Part shown: in pieces, positions 33,102 through 41,274 of the stretch
Layout: every line of letters starts with the position of its first letter
Position numbering within the stretch: position 1 is the first letter of the stretch
From: Desulfobacteraceae bacterium Eth-SRB2
Lineage (GTDB): Bacteria > Desulfobacterota > Desulfobacteria > Desulfobacterales > UBA11574
Direction: 5' to 3'
Length of the DNA stretch: 44,627 nt
Assembly (NCBI GenBank): GCA_004193595.1
Contig: RPGQ01000011.1
Span: 1-44,627, forward strand
Program-made: the position numbers and the translations under genes
The notes under the pieces: generated by a model
Databases searched by the model: none
What the model saw: the letters and a program-made list of their open reading frames with translations, nothing else
Told to the model about the DNA's origin: nothing

Positions 33102-34466
33102 ATGAACATGAAGCAAAAGCGAAACGTCAATCTGTGGTTAATAATAGTAATCGGCGTTATATTCTTGATCATAGGATTTGGTTTTTACCGTGATCTTTCA
33201 GCCGACGGAGAAGAGACCTATAACGGCCTGAAATTATTTTCCGATGTGATTGAACTGGTTGAAAAAAACTATGTTGATCCGGTGGATTCAAAAAATATGA
33301 TCGAAAAGGCTATTCAGGGTATGGTCCACAGCCTTGATCCCCATTCTTCCTTGTTGCCGCCTGACGACTTTAAAGAGCTTCAACTGGATACCCAGGGCGA
33401 GTTTACCGGAATCGGCGTGAGTATAACCATGCGAGACGGTTTTGTCACAGTGGTTTCGCCCATCGAGGGTACGCCGGCCTATAAAGCCGAAATAAAGGCC
33501 GGTGATATAATCGTTAAGGTTAATGGTAAACCGACCAATGAATTACGACATGCCGTAAAAATGATAAGAGGCCCCAAAGGGACTGAAGTTGTTGTAACGA
33601 TAAAACGGAAAGGAGTTAATGAACTGGAGGATATCAAGCTGATACGGGATGTTATACCCGTTGAAAGCGTAAGAGCGATTGTCTTAAAACCCGGATTCGG
33701 ATACATCTGGATCACAAATTTCAGGGACAATACAACGGAAGATACGGTAACAGAGCTAAAACGGCTCGAATCAGGAAAAATACCTTTAAAAGGGCTTATC
33801 CTGGATCTTCGCCACAACCCGGGTGGGCTTCTAAACCAGTCGATTAAGATCTCGGATCTTTTTCTTGAAAAAGGAAATATCCTTTCCATCAAAGGACGTA
33901 TGAAACAAAATACTCAAATTTTCAAAGCAACGCCCAACGGCACAGAGCGAAACTATCCAATGGTTGTCTTGATAAACGGAGGAAGTGCCAGTGCATCGGA
34001 AATCGTTGCCGGCGCACTCCAGGACCATAAACGCGCTCTTATACTGGGAACCGCTTCCTTTGGCAAAGGCTCGGTCCAGACCGTTGAGCCCTTAAGAGAC
34101 GGTTATGGCCTTAAATTGACCATCGCCAGATATTACACACCCAGCGGGCGGTCCATCCAGGCCAAAGGGATTGAGCCTGACATAATTGTAAATGAAAGAT
34201 TTATGGATAAAGAAAAAATAAATGCCGGTGACCATGGAATAAGAGAAAAGGATCTTAAAAATCATCTCGAAGCAAGTCCCGATCAAAGTCAAGACGTCCA
34301 AAAAGAATCCGGGGAAAAAAAAGGGAACAAAAAGAAACCGAAAATCAAGGCCCCTGAAAATAGATACGGTCATCTTAAGGTCGAAAAATTGTTGTCTGAC
34401 AACCAGGTTACGCGCGCCCTTGACATCCTTTTAAGTTATGAAATTTTCAAGGGTAGCAACAAGTAA
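33102..34466 (+). CDS. ctpA: C-terminal processing serine peptidase CtpA (S41)
   Basis: A 454-residue S41 peptidase. An N-terminal membrane anchor (about 10-28), then the family N-domain, a PDZ domain (about 95-185, GEFTGIGVSITMRDG through AGDIIVKVNGKPT), and the catalytic core with Ser in NGGSASASEIVAGAL and Lys in GTASFGKGSVQT. The final 70 residues are Lys-rich and disordered before a short helical end. It cleaves C-termini of periplasmic proteins; in other Gram-negatives CtpA enzymes trim cell-wall hydrolases, which suits this operon. It is 11 bp downstream of the EnvC-like gene, with GGAGAAA before the ATG. Confidence 0.95.
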   Translation: MNMKQKRNVNLWLIIVIGVIFLIIGFGFYRDLSADGEETYNGLKLFSDVIELVEKNYVDPVDSKNMIEKAIQGMVHSLDPHSSLLPPDDFKELQLDTQGEFTGIGVSITMRDGFVTVVSPIEGTPAYKAEIKAGDIIVKVNGKPTNELRHAVKMIRGPKGTEVVVTIKRKGVNELEDIKLIRDVIPVESVRAIVLKPGFGYIWITNFRDNTTEDTVTELKRLESGKIPLKGLILDLRHNPGGLLNQSIKISDLFLEKGNILSIKGRMKQNTQIFKATPNGTERNYPMVVLINGGSASASEIVAGALQDHKRALILGTASFGKGSVQTVEPLRDGYGLKLTIARYYTPSGRSIQAKGIEPDIIVNERFMDKEKINAGDHGIREKDLKNHLEASPDQSQDVQKESGEKKGNKKKPKIKAPENRYGHLKVEKLLSDNQVTRALDILLSYEIFKGSNK

Positions 34467-34500
34467 TTTAAACATCTCGGCAATTCGGACATGGAAAAAT

Positions 34501-34675
34501 GGAATGATGGAATATTGGAATAATGATTTAAAGAAGATGACATTACTCTATTTAATTCCCGTAAAGAGAATTTTACAATAACCCAACTTTCCATTTTCTC
34601 TCTGAGCCGTAGACTCTCCGAGCCGGAGGCCCAAAACCCAATATTCCAGTATTCCAATATTCCAACATTCCAATT
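34501..34675. repeat. Inverted arms of 8-bp tandem units
   Basis: The left arm is GGAATGAT, GGAATATT, GGAATAAT (34501-34524); the right arm, reverse-complemented, is GGAATGTT, GGAATATT, GGAATACT, GGAATATT (34638-34675). The centre holds CTCTCCGAGCCGGAG-like stems and no ORF. The build resembles the ~300-bp repeat at 24712. It separates ctpA from the deacetylase gene. Confidence 0.6.
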
Positions 34676-34696
34676 GTGAGCGAAGCGAACTAACTT

Positions 34697-35650
34697 GTGG
34701 CAAAAAGAAAAATCAGACGGCAAACCAAACCCAAAAAAAAACCGAGTAAAGAAAGGTCCCAAAAAACCAATCTAATGATAGCCGTTGCCGGGCTTGGCGT
34801 TCTGATAATTCTTGTCATTATTGCCGGTGTTCTTGCCCGCCACTTATTATTGCAAAAGCGCCCTATAAAAAAAGTTGTAAAATCCCGTGCAACAAAAATA
34901 CCCCGGTTTGAAATCTTCCCTGAAAAGGAGGTACCGCCTCATAAACCCATACCAAAACCGGTGCCCGGAATACCAAAAAAGTTGCCTAAAATAGCTATTA
35001 TTATCGATGACATCGGCTATGATAAAGAAATAGTGAAAAAATTCATCGGACTGGATGCGGTTTTCACGTTTTCTATACTTCCTTACAGCCCTTTTCAGAA
35101 AAGCATAGCCAGGTCCATCCATTCAAAAGGGTTGGACGTGATGCTTCATCTACCCATGGAGCCCAATGAATACCCCATGGTTAATCCGGGACCCGGAGCG
35201 CTTCTGACCTCAATGTCTCCGGATCAACTCATCAACCAGCTGGACAAGGACCTGGATTCTTTTCCTTTTATTCAAGGGGTAAACAACCACATGGGCTCAA
35301 AAATGACTGCGGTTTCTACCCAGCTATACCAAATTTTTTCTGTTCTGAAAAAACGGAAGCTTTTTTTTATCGACAGCCGTACCACAACCGAGACATTATG
35401 CAAACCATCCGCTCTTTTATTACAGGTACCTTTTGCGCAAAAGGATGTGTTCCTTGATCATATCCAGGAACCCGATTTTATACGAAAACAAATACGCAGG
35501 CTCATACATATTGCCAATAGTCATGGTGAAGCCATCGGCATCGCACATCCCCATAAAGTTACGTATGATGTGCTTCGGGAAGTACTCCCTGAATTAAAAA
35601 AAAAGGCGATTCTGGTTAATGCTTCCGACGTAGTGCATATTGGGACATAG
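34697..35650 (+). CDS. Divergent polysaccharide deacetylase (YibQ family)
   Basis: A 317-residue protein. A very basic N-terminus (residues 1-25) precedes one membrane helix (about 28-50), a Pro-rich linker, and a divergent polysaccharide-deacetylase fold (about 95-315). Visible landmarks are IAIIIDDIGYD, FSILPYSPF, DVMLHLPMEP, GVNNHMGSKMT and FFIDSRTTT, which keep the Asp and His positions of the family. Substrate is unknown; YibQ genes commonly follow envC and ctpA, suggesting a wall-linked role. The start is GTG with no clear ribosome site, directly after the repeat, so the N-terminus is less certain. Confidence 0.85.
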   Translation: MAKRKIRRQTKPKKKPSKERSQKTNLMIAVAGLGVLIILVIIAGVLARHLLLQKRPIKKVVKSRATKIPRFEIFPEKEVPPHKPIPKPVPGIPKKLPKIAIIIDDIGYDKEIVKKFIGLDAVFTFSILPYSPFQKSIARSIHSKGLDVMLHLPMEPNEYPMVNPGPGALLTSMSPDQLINQLDKDLDSFPFIQGVNNHMGSKMTAVSTQLYQIFSVLKKRKLFFIDSRTTTETLCKPSALLLQVPFAQKDVFLDHIQEPDFIRKQIRRLIHIANSHGEAIGIAHPHKVTYDVLREVLPELKKKAILVNASDVVHIGT

Positions 35651-35750
35651 GGGCTTGGCCCCATAAGTGCTAAGTTATTTTTTTTAATATTTGCAAAACA
35701 ACCTATCGCTTATAATGATGGGTGAGCTTGTCCTGAACGAAGTTGAAGGA

Positions 35751-36689
35751 ATGAAAAAAAGCGTTAAACACAAAATACCGTCTATAGATTTTGATTTCAG
35801 GCAATTAGAAATATTTTGCAAAGTGGTTGACCTAAAAAGCTTTTCAAAAGCCGCTGATGCTGTTTTTCTGGCACAGCCTTCGGTGAGCGAAAGGATAGCC
35901 ACCCTTGAGGACAGGGTCGGGACCCAACTTCTTGATCGCTTAGGCAGGCAGGTGGTTCCAACTGCGGCAGGCAAACTTCTTTACAACCATGCGTGTTTGC
36001 TCCTGGATATGAAAAAGCATGCATGCCATGAGATGCAGGGTTTTCTCGGAACCAAAAAAGGGGAGATTCATATGGGGGGCAGCACCATTCCCGGAGAATA
36101 TATCTTCCCAAAAATATTAGAAAATTTTCGCAAAAAGTATCCGCTTGTGACGGTTGCATTGACGATCTCAGACACCAGTGAAATCGGACGACGGGTGATG
36201 AATGGTGATTTTGAGCTGGGCGTGGTTGGATCGAAAAGTACGAATGACAGCCTCATATGTCGCGAGCTGTGGAAAGATGAACTGGTATTGGCTGTTCCCT
36301 TCGGGCATAAATGGGCCGGCAAAAATCAAGTTCACTTTGAAGAGTTATCCAAAGAACCATTTATTTTAAGGGAGACCGGTTCGGGTACGCTGAAAATCAT
36401 CAAAGAGTATCTTAAGGTACCGCACGCAAAGGATATCAATACCCTTAATATCGTAGCGCGTTTGGGTTCCTCTACAGCAGTCAAAGAAGGGATAAAGTCG
36501 GGACTTGGCCTATCGATTCTGTCTTTAAGAGCCCTTGAAACGGAACTTAAAACAGGAATACTTAAGGCTGTAAAAATAGAAAATCTTACCCTGCTGCGAA
36601 AATTTTATCTGATCAGGGATAAAAGGAGAAACGTTTCACCGCTGTGTAACGCCATGCTCGATTTTTTGATTACCACTTCAGAAAAATAA
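35751..36689 (+). CDS. LysR-family regulator, resembling the selenium-associated group
   Basis: A 312-residue LysR regulator. The winged helix-turn-helix occupies residues about 8-68 (FRQLEIFCKVVDLKSFSKAAD, then AQPSVSERIATLEDRVGTQLLDR), followed by a LysR substrate domain that begins GGSTIPGEYIFPKILENF. That last segment resembles my recollection of a LysR group tied to selenium metabolism; the match is from memory and no selenium gene is seen here apart from a NifS-like protein 6 kb away. I start at 35751: the 60 bp before it include GAGCTTGTCCTGAACGAAG, a motif common in intergenic repeats, so the earlier ATG (35691) is doubtful. AAGGA abuts the chosen ATG. Confidence 0.88.
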   Translation: MKKSVKHKIPSIDFDFRQLEIFCKVVDLKSFSKAADAVFLAQPSVSERIATLEDRVGTQLLDRLGRQVVPTAAGKLLYNHACLLLDMKKHACHEMQGFLGTKKGEIHMGGSTIPGEYIFPKILENFRKKYPLVTVALTISDTSEIGRRVMNGDFELGVVGSKSTNDSLICRELWKDELVLAVPFGHKWAGKNQVHFEELSKEPFILRETGSGTLKIIKEYLKVPHAKDINTLNIVARLGSSTAVKEGIKSGLGLSILSLRALETELKTGILKAVKIENLTLLRKFYLIRDKRRNVSPLCNAMLDFLITTSEK

Positions 36690-36765
36690 GGTGTTTTTTC
36701 TCATACCCCATCCTATACTTTAATCCTACTTTTTTTAATCACACCCATGGTCCTTAAGATTCTTC

Positions 36766-36817
36766 TTGACTAACGGGTAATACATAGTAATAATTTTAGT
36801 TAATACAACGTAATAAT
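36766..36817 (+). promoter_or_regulatory. Promoter with tandem operator-like repeats
   Basis: TTGACT at 36766-36771 is followed 16-17 bp later by an AT-rich -10 candidate. Overlapping it are two 17-bp direct repeats, TAATACATAGTAATAAT (36778-36794) and TAATACAACGTAATAAT (36801-36817), 15 of 17 identical and 23 bp apart centre to centre. Ribbon-helix-helix proteins typically bind such short tandem sites, so autorepression by the next gene is likely. Confidence 0.55.
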
Positions 36818-36847
36818 ATCATGTACTGATAAAGGATTTGAATTTCC

Positions 36848-37108
36848 ATGAAAAAGAGCAAGCAAGAAATCATCACCTTCAAGGCGGATGCTTCCCTTCT
36901 GGAGGCCATGAAAGGAATACCCAACCGCTCCGAGTTTATTCGCGCCGCGATTCTGGCATCTCTCGATAGCGTTTGCCCCCTTTGCAAAGGTGCAGGCATC
37001 CTTACCCCCTACCAGAAGAGTCATTTTGACAGTTTCCTTATGGATCATTCTCTTGAAGAATGTGAAAAATGTCGAGAGGTTCATCTGATTTGCCTTAATA
37101 AGCCATAA
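36848..37108 (+). CDS. Ribbon-helix-helix/zinc-finger regulator, likely metal-responsive
   Basis: An 86-residue protein. Residues 6-40 fit a CopG-type ribbon-helix-helix (EIITFKADASLLEAM, then PNRSEFIRAAILASL). Residues 43-82 carry C43-x2-C46 (CPLCKGAG) and C72-x2-C75 (CEKC), with H59, H67, H79 and C82 nearby, suggesting a structural or sensing zinc site. From the fold it should bind DNA as a dimer. The ZnuABC-like genes that start at 39665 are the probable target; an IS now lies between. Tandem repeats in its own promoter point to autoregulation. The metal is inferred, not shown. Confidence 0.75.
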   Translation: MKKSKQEIITFKADASLLEAMKGIPNRSEFIRAAILASLDSVCPLCKGAGILTPYQKSHFDSFLMDHSLEECEKCREVHLICLNKP

Positions 37109-37119
37109 CCGTTCAGCGG

Positions 37120-37251
37120 CTAAGTACATGTATTCGTAAATACGGTCACGTATTTATACCTTGGTTTATTCATTCTATTTATGCAAAAGTTTGAACTTCA
37201 CCTTATACGGAATAGTGACCATACAAAAATACGTCATCGTATTTATGAATT
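37120..37251. repeat. MITE-like element, copy 2, left part
   Basis: It begins CTAAGTACATGTATTCG and matches copy 1 (16584-16853) over its whole length apart from the nested palindrome of copy 1. It runs up to GAATT at 37247-37251, where an IS interrupts it; the last 11 bp continue at 39633. Confidence 0.75.
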
Positions 37252-39627
37252 CAGACCTCGGGAAGCATAGATTGAATAGAAACGCCGGAAGTCTTATTGT
37301 ACAAGCATCTCAGCTATTACACAATGATTTGTTGGACAATCACAAGTGGAAATGATTAATAAATAAATTGGACAATCAGATAATCAATATGCGTATTTTT
37401 AATGAATTATTTTTAATAGTGTTAATTTATCTTGCAAATAATGTTTCTTCATAGTAGCCTCATAAAAAATATCACATCGAGGTATCAAGCATGCAAGAAA
37501 ATTTATTCCCGGAAATGTCACAGAAAAAAAGTGATAACACCAAAGTGATTGGTGCAAATTTGTCTTTGATTTTTAACAGAAGAAATAAGAATCTGGTTAT
37601 TCTTAAAAATCGTGATGTCATTGTTAAAAAGGTTGATCTTTCTGACAAGCCGGCAAAAAAATTACTTGTTCTTGATGCTATTGCTTTGGGTGCGACTAAA
37701 TCCCGATTGGCTGAAGCCCTTAATATCAGCAGACAAACTATACACAATTACGTAGAGAGTCAAAAAAGATTTGGAACAGAAGGCCTGTTAGGTGGATACA
37801 ATCCTAATATGGGCAAAAATCTTGCGGAACATCGACCGGGTTACGCAACATAAACGCATACAGGGCACTAAGGCTGTCATCCTTGCTGAAGAGAGAAAAG
37901 CTAAACGGATCGAAAATCAAAAAAAACAGCAGGAGTTTGATTTTGAATTCGGCGAAAAAGCAGTTCCTATAGACGAGCAACCCTTCAACATTCTTCATGA
38001 TTGGAAATTCACTCGTTTTGCAGGGATATTCCTTTATCAAATCGTTTTGTTTGGTAACAATCAATGGTTGAAACTGGTAATGGGGTATTTCGGATCTGCC
38101 TACAAAATATTTTTAGTTTTCTTGTTGATGGCGACTCGCAATATCAAATCCATAGAACAACTAAAAAATGCTAACCTGAAAGAAGCCGGGCTTATTCTCG
38201 GTCTCAATAAATTGCCGTCAAAAAAGGGTGTCTGGCAATGGTTTTATGCTGCTTGCAATATGCGACGTTCCATATTTCTTTGTGAGTCATTTTTCAAGCA
38301 GCAGCTTCGATGCGGATTGGTCGGTGTCTATCAATGGTTTACAGATGGACATCTGCTTCCATATACCGGCAATCAGAAGGTTCATTCCGGTTTTAATACA
38401 CAGCGCAAAATGATGATGCCGGGACAAACAAACATGGTTACATGCGATATAAGTGGGCGCATTGTTGATTTTCAGATTCAAGAAGGAAAAGGCGACCTTA
38501 AAACGCATATTGTCGAACTGAAAAAAAACTGGGAGCAGGAGCTGACAGAGATTCCCTTCATGGTATTTGATCGGGAAGGGTATGGCGCCCCATTTTTCAA
38601 CACTCTTATAGAAAATAAGGTCCCCTTTGTTACCTGGGAAAAACACGTTGATTCAAAAAAGCCCAAGGAGTTAGATGACGATCGTTTTACTAAATCATTT
38701 GAGATGAACAACAAAAACTACCGCATTTTCGAGGGAGAGAAGACGTTCACTTTGGAACAAAATGGTAAAACTCAAACCTTTGCTCTCAGGAAAATTTATC
38801 TTTGGAATCAGACCAGCAACCGTCGGACATGCGGTCTTGCATGGCATGGGATGCCGGCATATCCATGAGTACTCTTCAATGCGCACAAGCTATATTGAGC
38901 CGCTGGGGTGCCTCTGAAAACACATTCAAACACCTTTATGACAGGCATCCGTTTCATTATCACCCCGGTTTTAAAACAGATGATAGCGAGAAACAGCTTA
39001 TAGCAAATCCTGTTATCAAATCCATTGAAAAAGAAATCAAGGATGTACGCAAAACACTTGATAAAAAGCACAAGAAGAATTCAAAGGCAAAGGAAGTCTT
39101 TAACAAAGATGGATCAAGGCGCGAAAACAGCTTGAAGACCCGTTTAGAGGTAGAGATCAGCGAGTTAGAAGCAGAATATACAAAACTTCTCGATAAGAAA
39201 AAACAGCTGCCTGAAAAGGTGGATGTCTCTACTTTAGAAGACTATAAATCCTTTAAGAAGATTGATAATGAAGGGAAAAATCTTTTTGATTTTGTTACCG
39301 CTTCAGTATGGAATGCACGTAAGGAGATGACTGACTGGTTATTGAATCATTATCCAAATGAAGATGAATATGTGGACTTGTTTTATGCCATCACTCAGTG
39401 TCATGGATGGATCAAATCTGAAGCAGACAGAGTAGTTGTCCGATTGGAGCCGCTGCAGCAACCGAGTCGTCGAAAAGCGCAGGAACAGCTTTGTAAAAAG
39501 CTGAAATGCGTTAAGCGCCTATATTCCGATCGGGAAAATACTACAGATTGAAGTTGGCCAGTCACCGATTAAAAAAAGGTGAGTGTCCAAAAATTACGCT
39601 TAAAAATGCTCCTTTTTCCGAGGTCTG
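37252..39627 (+). mobile_element. Decayed insertion sequence, 2376 bp, 5-bp target duplication
   Basis: The ends are CAGACCTCGG (37252-37261) and CCGAGGTCTG (39618-39627), a perfect 10-bp terminal inverted repeat. Both sides are flanked by GAATT (37247-37251 and 39628-39632), a 5-bp target duplication. Joining the outer flanks restores an uninterrupted copy of the MITE-like element known from 16584-16853, which proves insertion. Inside is one transposase gene broken by two frame changes. The IS family is not assigned. The 37109-37490 stretch contains only the MITE and the IS 5' end. Confidence 0.85.
37491..39551 (+). pseudogene. Transposase, disrupted by two frameshifts
   Basis: Three overlapping frames make up one protein of about 660 residues: 37491-37853 with a helix-turn-helix (KSRLAEALNISRQTIHNYVES), 37792-38868 with the catalytic-looking core (NMVTCDISGRIVDFQIQEGKG, then PFMVFDREGYGAPFFNTLIE), and 38802-39551 with a coiled-coil C-terminus. 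The second break is explained by a tandem 5-bp duplication, CATGGCATGG at about 38843; removing one unit joins GLA to WDAGIS. The first break, near 37840, is a one-base shift. DDE-type chemistry is likely but the catalytic triad is not assigned. It should be inactive unless complemented. Confidence 0.8.
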
Positions 39628-39643
39628 GAATTAGAGCACTAAG
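39628..39643. repeat. MITE-like element, copy 2, right end
   Basis: GAATT plus AGAGCACTAAG, the missing end of the interrupted element; copy 1 ends GAATT plus AGAGCACTTAG. It lies 21 bp before the znuA-like start codon. Confidence 0.7.
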
Positions 39644-39664
39644 CCACAAAGAAAGACATGGAAA

Positions 39665-40531
39665 ATGAAAACAAAGACTGTCTTTTTGCTCCTGGTGTTT
39701 ATATCCTGTTTTGCAGGAGTTGCCGGCGTAACTTCTTTTGCCGCCGGTAAAATCAAGGTTTCGGTCAGTGTATTGCCCCAGGCCTATTTTGTAGAAAGGA
39801 TCGGGGGAAACAGGGTAGAAACCCAGGTCATGATTCCTGTGAGCGCAAGCCCTGCCACCTATGAACCCACTCCACAGCAACTTGTCATGCTCTTGGATTC
39901 AAGGCTCTATATTAAAGTGGGAGTGCCTACATTCCCTTTTGAAAAAAAGCATTTTAATTCGATAATAGAAAAAAACAAAATGATGATTGTCGTAAACATA
40001 TCGGATGGAGTAACATATCGCTCGTTTTCATTTAAGGAAAATGTAAAAGATCCCCATGTGTGGGTTGCCCCTTATACAGTAAAAATGGCTGCCAATAACA
40101 TCTATAACGCCCTATCTAAGATCGATCCGTTCAATAAAGGTTACTATAAAAAGAATCTTGATCTGTTTTTAGCGGATATTGCAAGATTAGATAACCATAT
40201 TAACACCATTCTTGCCGGCAAAACCGGGGGTCACTTTATGGTCTTTCATCCTGCCTGGGGCTATTTTGCGGATCAGTATGGTTTAAAACAGCTCTCCATA
40301 GAACTGGGCGGAAAAACTCCAAACGCATCCAAAATCAAAAAAATGATAGATACCGCCAAGGGAAAAGGTATAAGAATCATCTTTACACAAAAGGGTTTTG
40401 ATAAAAAAAGTGCAAAAACCATAGCCCATGAAATCCACGGAAGGGTTGTGGAAATAGATCCTTTAGAGAAAAACTGGCTGAAGAATATGCAAAAAATTGC
40501 AGAAACCTTTTCCCGGGCTTTAAAAGAATAG
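39665..40531 (+). CDS. ZnuA-like metal-binding lipoprotein/periplasmic protein
   Basis: A 288-residue cluster A-I metal-binding protein. A signal peptide (about 1-27) precedes two lobes joined by a long helix. The usual first ligand His in PHxYEPTP is Ala here (SPATYEPTP, A64), while H131 in DPHVW, H195 in FHPAWGYFADQYGL and an acidic residue in EIDPLEKNW are kept. There is no His-rich loop. So metal is held by fewer protein ligands than in E. coli ZnuA, and specificity (zinc or manganese) is uncertain. It is the first gene of a three-gene ABC operon; its native promoter may have been displaced by the IS. Confidence 0.9.
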   Translation: MKTKTVFLLLVFISCFAGVAGVTSFAAGKIKVSVSVLPQAYFVERIGGNRVETQVMIPVSASPATYEPTPQQLVMLLDSRLYIKVGVPTFPFEKKHFNSIIEKNKMMIVVNISDGVTYRSFSFKENVKDPHVWVAPYTVKMAANNIYNALSKIDPFNKGYYKKNLDLFLADIARLDNHINTILAGKTGGHFMVFHPAWGYFADQYGLKQLSIELGGKTPNASKIKKMIDTAKGKGIRIIFTQKGFDKKSAKTIAHEIHGRVVEIDPLEKNWLKNMQKIAETFSRALKE

Positions 40532-40533
40532 CC

Positions 40534-41274
40534 ATGAAAAAACTGATTGAAATTAAAGCCCTATCTTTCGGTTATAGAGATAACCGTGTTTTGGAAGATA
40601 TTGATCTGGATATCTCCGAGCAGGATTATCTTCTCGTGATCGGTCCCAATGGAGGGGGTAAAACAACCCTCCTTAAACTTATACTGGGGATCATTGAACC
40701 CTGGAGCGGATCCATCACCTTTAATAAAGATATTTCCAATAGATTGGGCTACGTACCTCAATCTTCAAATTTTAATAAAAATTTTCCAATTACTGTCTTT
40801 AATATGGTCCTTACCGGATGTATAAATTCAGGAAATTTTCTGAAAAGGTATAGAAAAGAGGATATCGAAAAAACTGAAAAGATCTTAGAGCAAGTGAACT
40901 TATATGATAAAAGAAATGAAAATATCAATAATCTTTCCGGCGGCCAACTCCAGAGATCTCTTATCGCCCGATCCCTGGTTTCAGATCCTGCGGTATTGCT
41001 CCTGGATGAGCCGACGGCATCTATCGACATAAGCTCAAAGGTAAACTTGAAAGATTTTCTAAACCAACTCAATGAAAAAATGACCATTGTTGTGGTAACC
41101 CACGATCTGACGGCTTTTGCCCGGACTTACACTCATATTGCCTGCATAAACAAAAACCTGTATCCCCATGGAAAGGGAGAATTAAATACCCAGGTCCTGG
41201 AAAAGGTATATGGCTGCCCCGTGGAATTATTAGGCCACGGCATTCCTCATACCATTTTAAAAAATCATGGCTGA
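40534..41274 (+). CDS. znuC: Metal ABC transporter ATPase (ZnuC-like)
   Basis: A 246-residue ABC ATPase of the metal group. Walker A GPNGGGKTT, Q-loop VPQSS, signature LSGGQLQRSLIARSL, Walker B VLLLDEPTASID and the switch VVTHDLTAF are intact. It begins 2 bp after the znuA-like gene and overlaps the permease gene by 8 bp. Together the three genes form a complete importer, powered by this subunit on the cytoplasmic face. Confidence 0.93.
   Translation: MKKLIEIKALSFGYRDNRVLEDIDLDISEQDYLLVIGPNGGGKTTLLKLILGIIEPWSGSITFNKDISNRLGYVPQSSNFNKNFPITVFNMVLTGCINSGNFLKRYRKEDIEKTEKILEQVNLYDKRNENINNLSGGQLQRSLIARSLVSDPAVLLLDEPTASIDISSKVNLKDFLNQLNEKMTIVVVTHDLTAFARTYTHIACINKNLYPHGKGELNTQVLEKVYGCPVELLGHGIPHTILKNHG

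Noticed and set aside
35651..35690. Terminator after the deacetylase gene
   Set aside because: GGGGC-TTG-GCCCC has too small a loop and the T-run lies more than 15 bp away; it may instead belong to a repeat.
37792..37853. Programmed frameshift in the transposase
   Set aside because: No clear slippery heptamer was found at the first break, and the second is explained by a 5-bp duplication, so decay is simpler.
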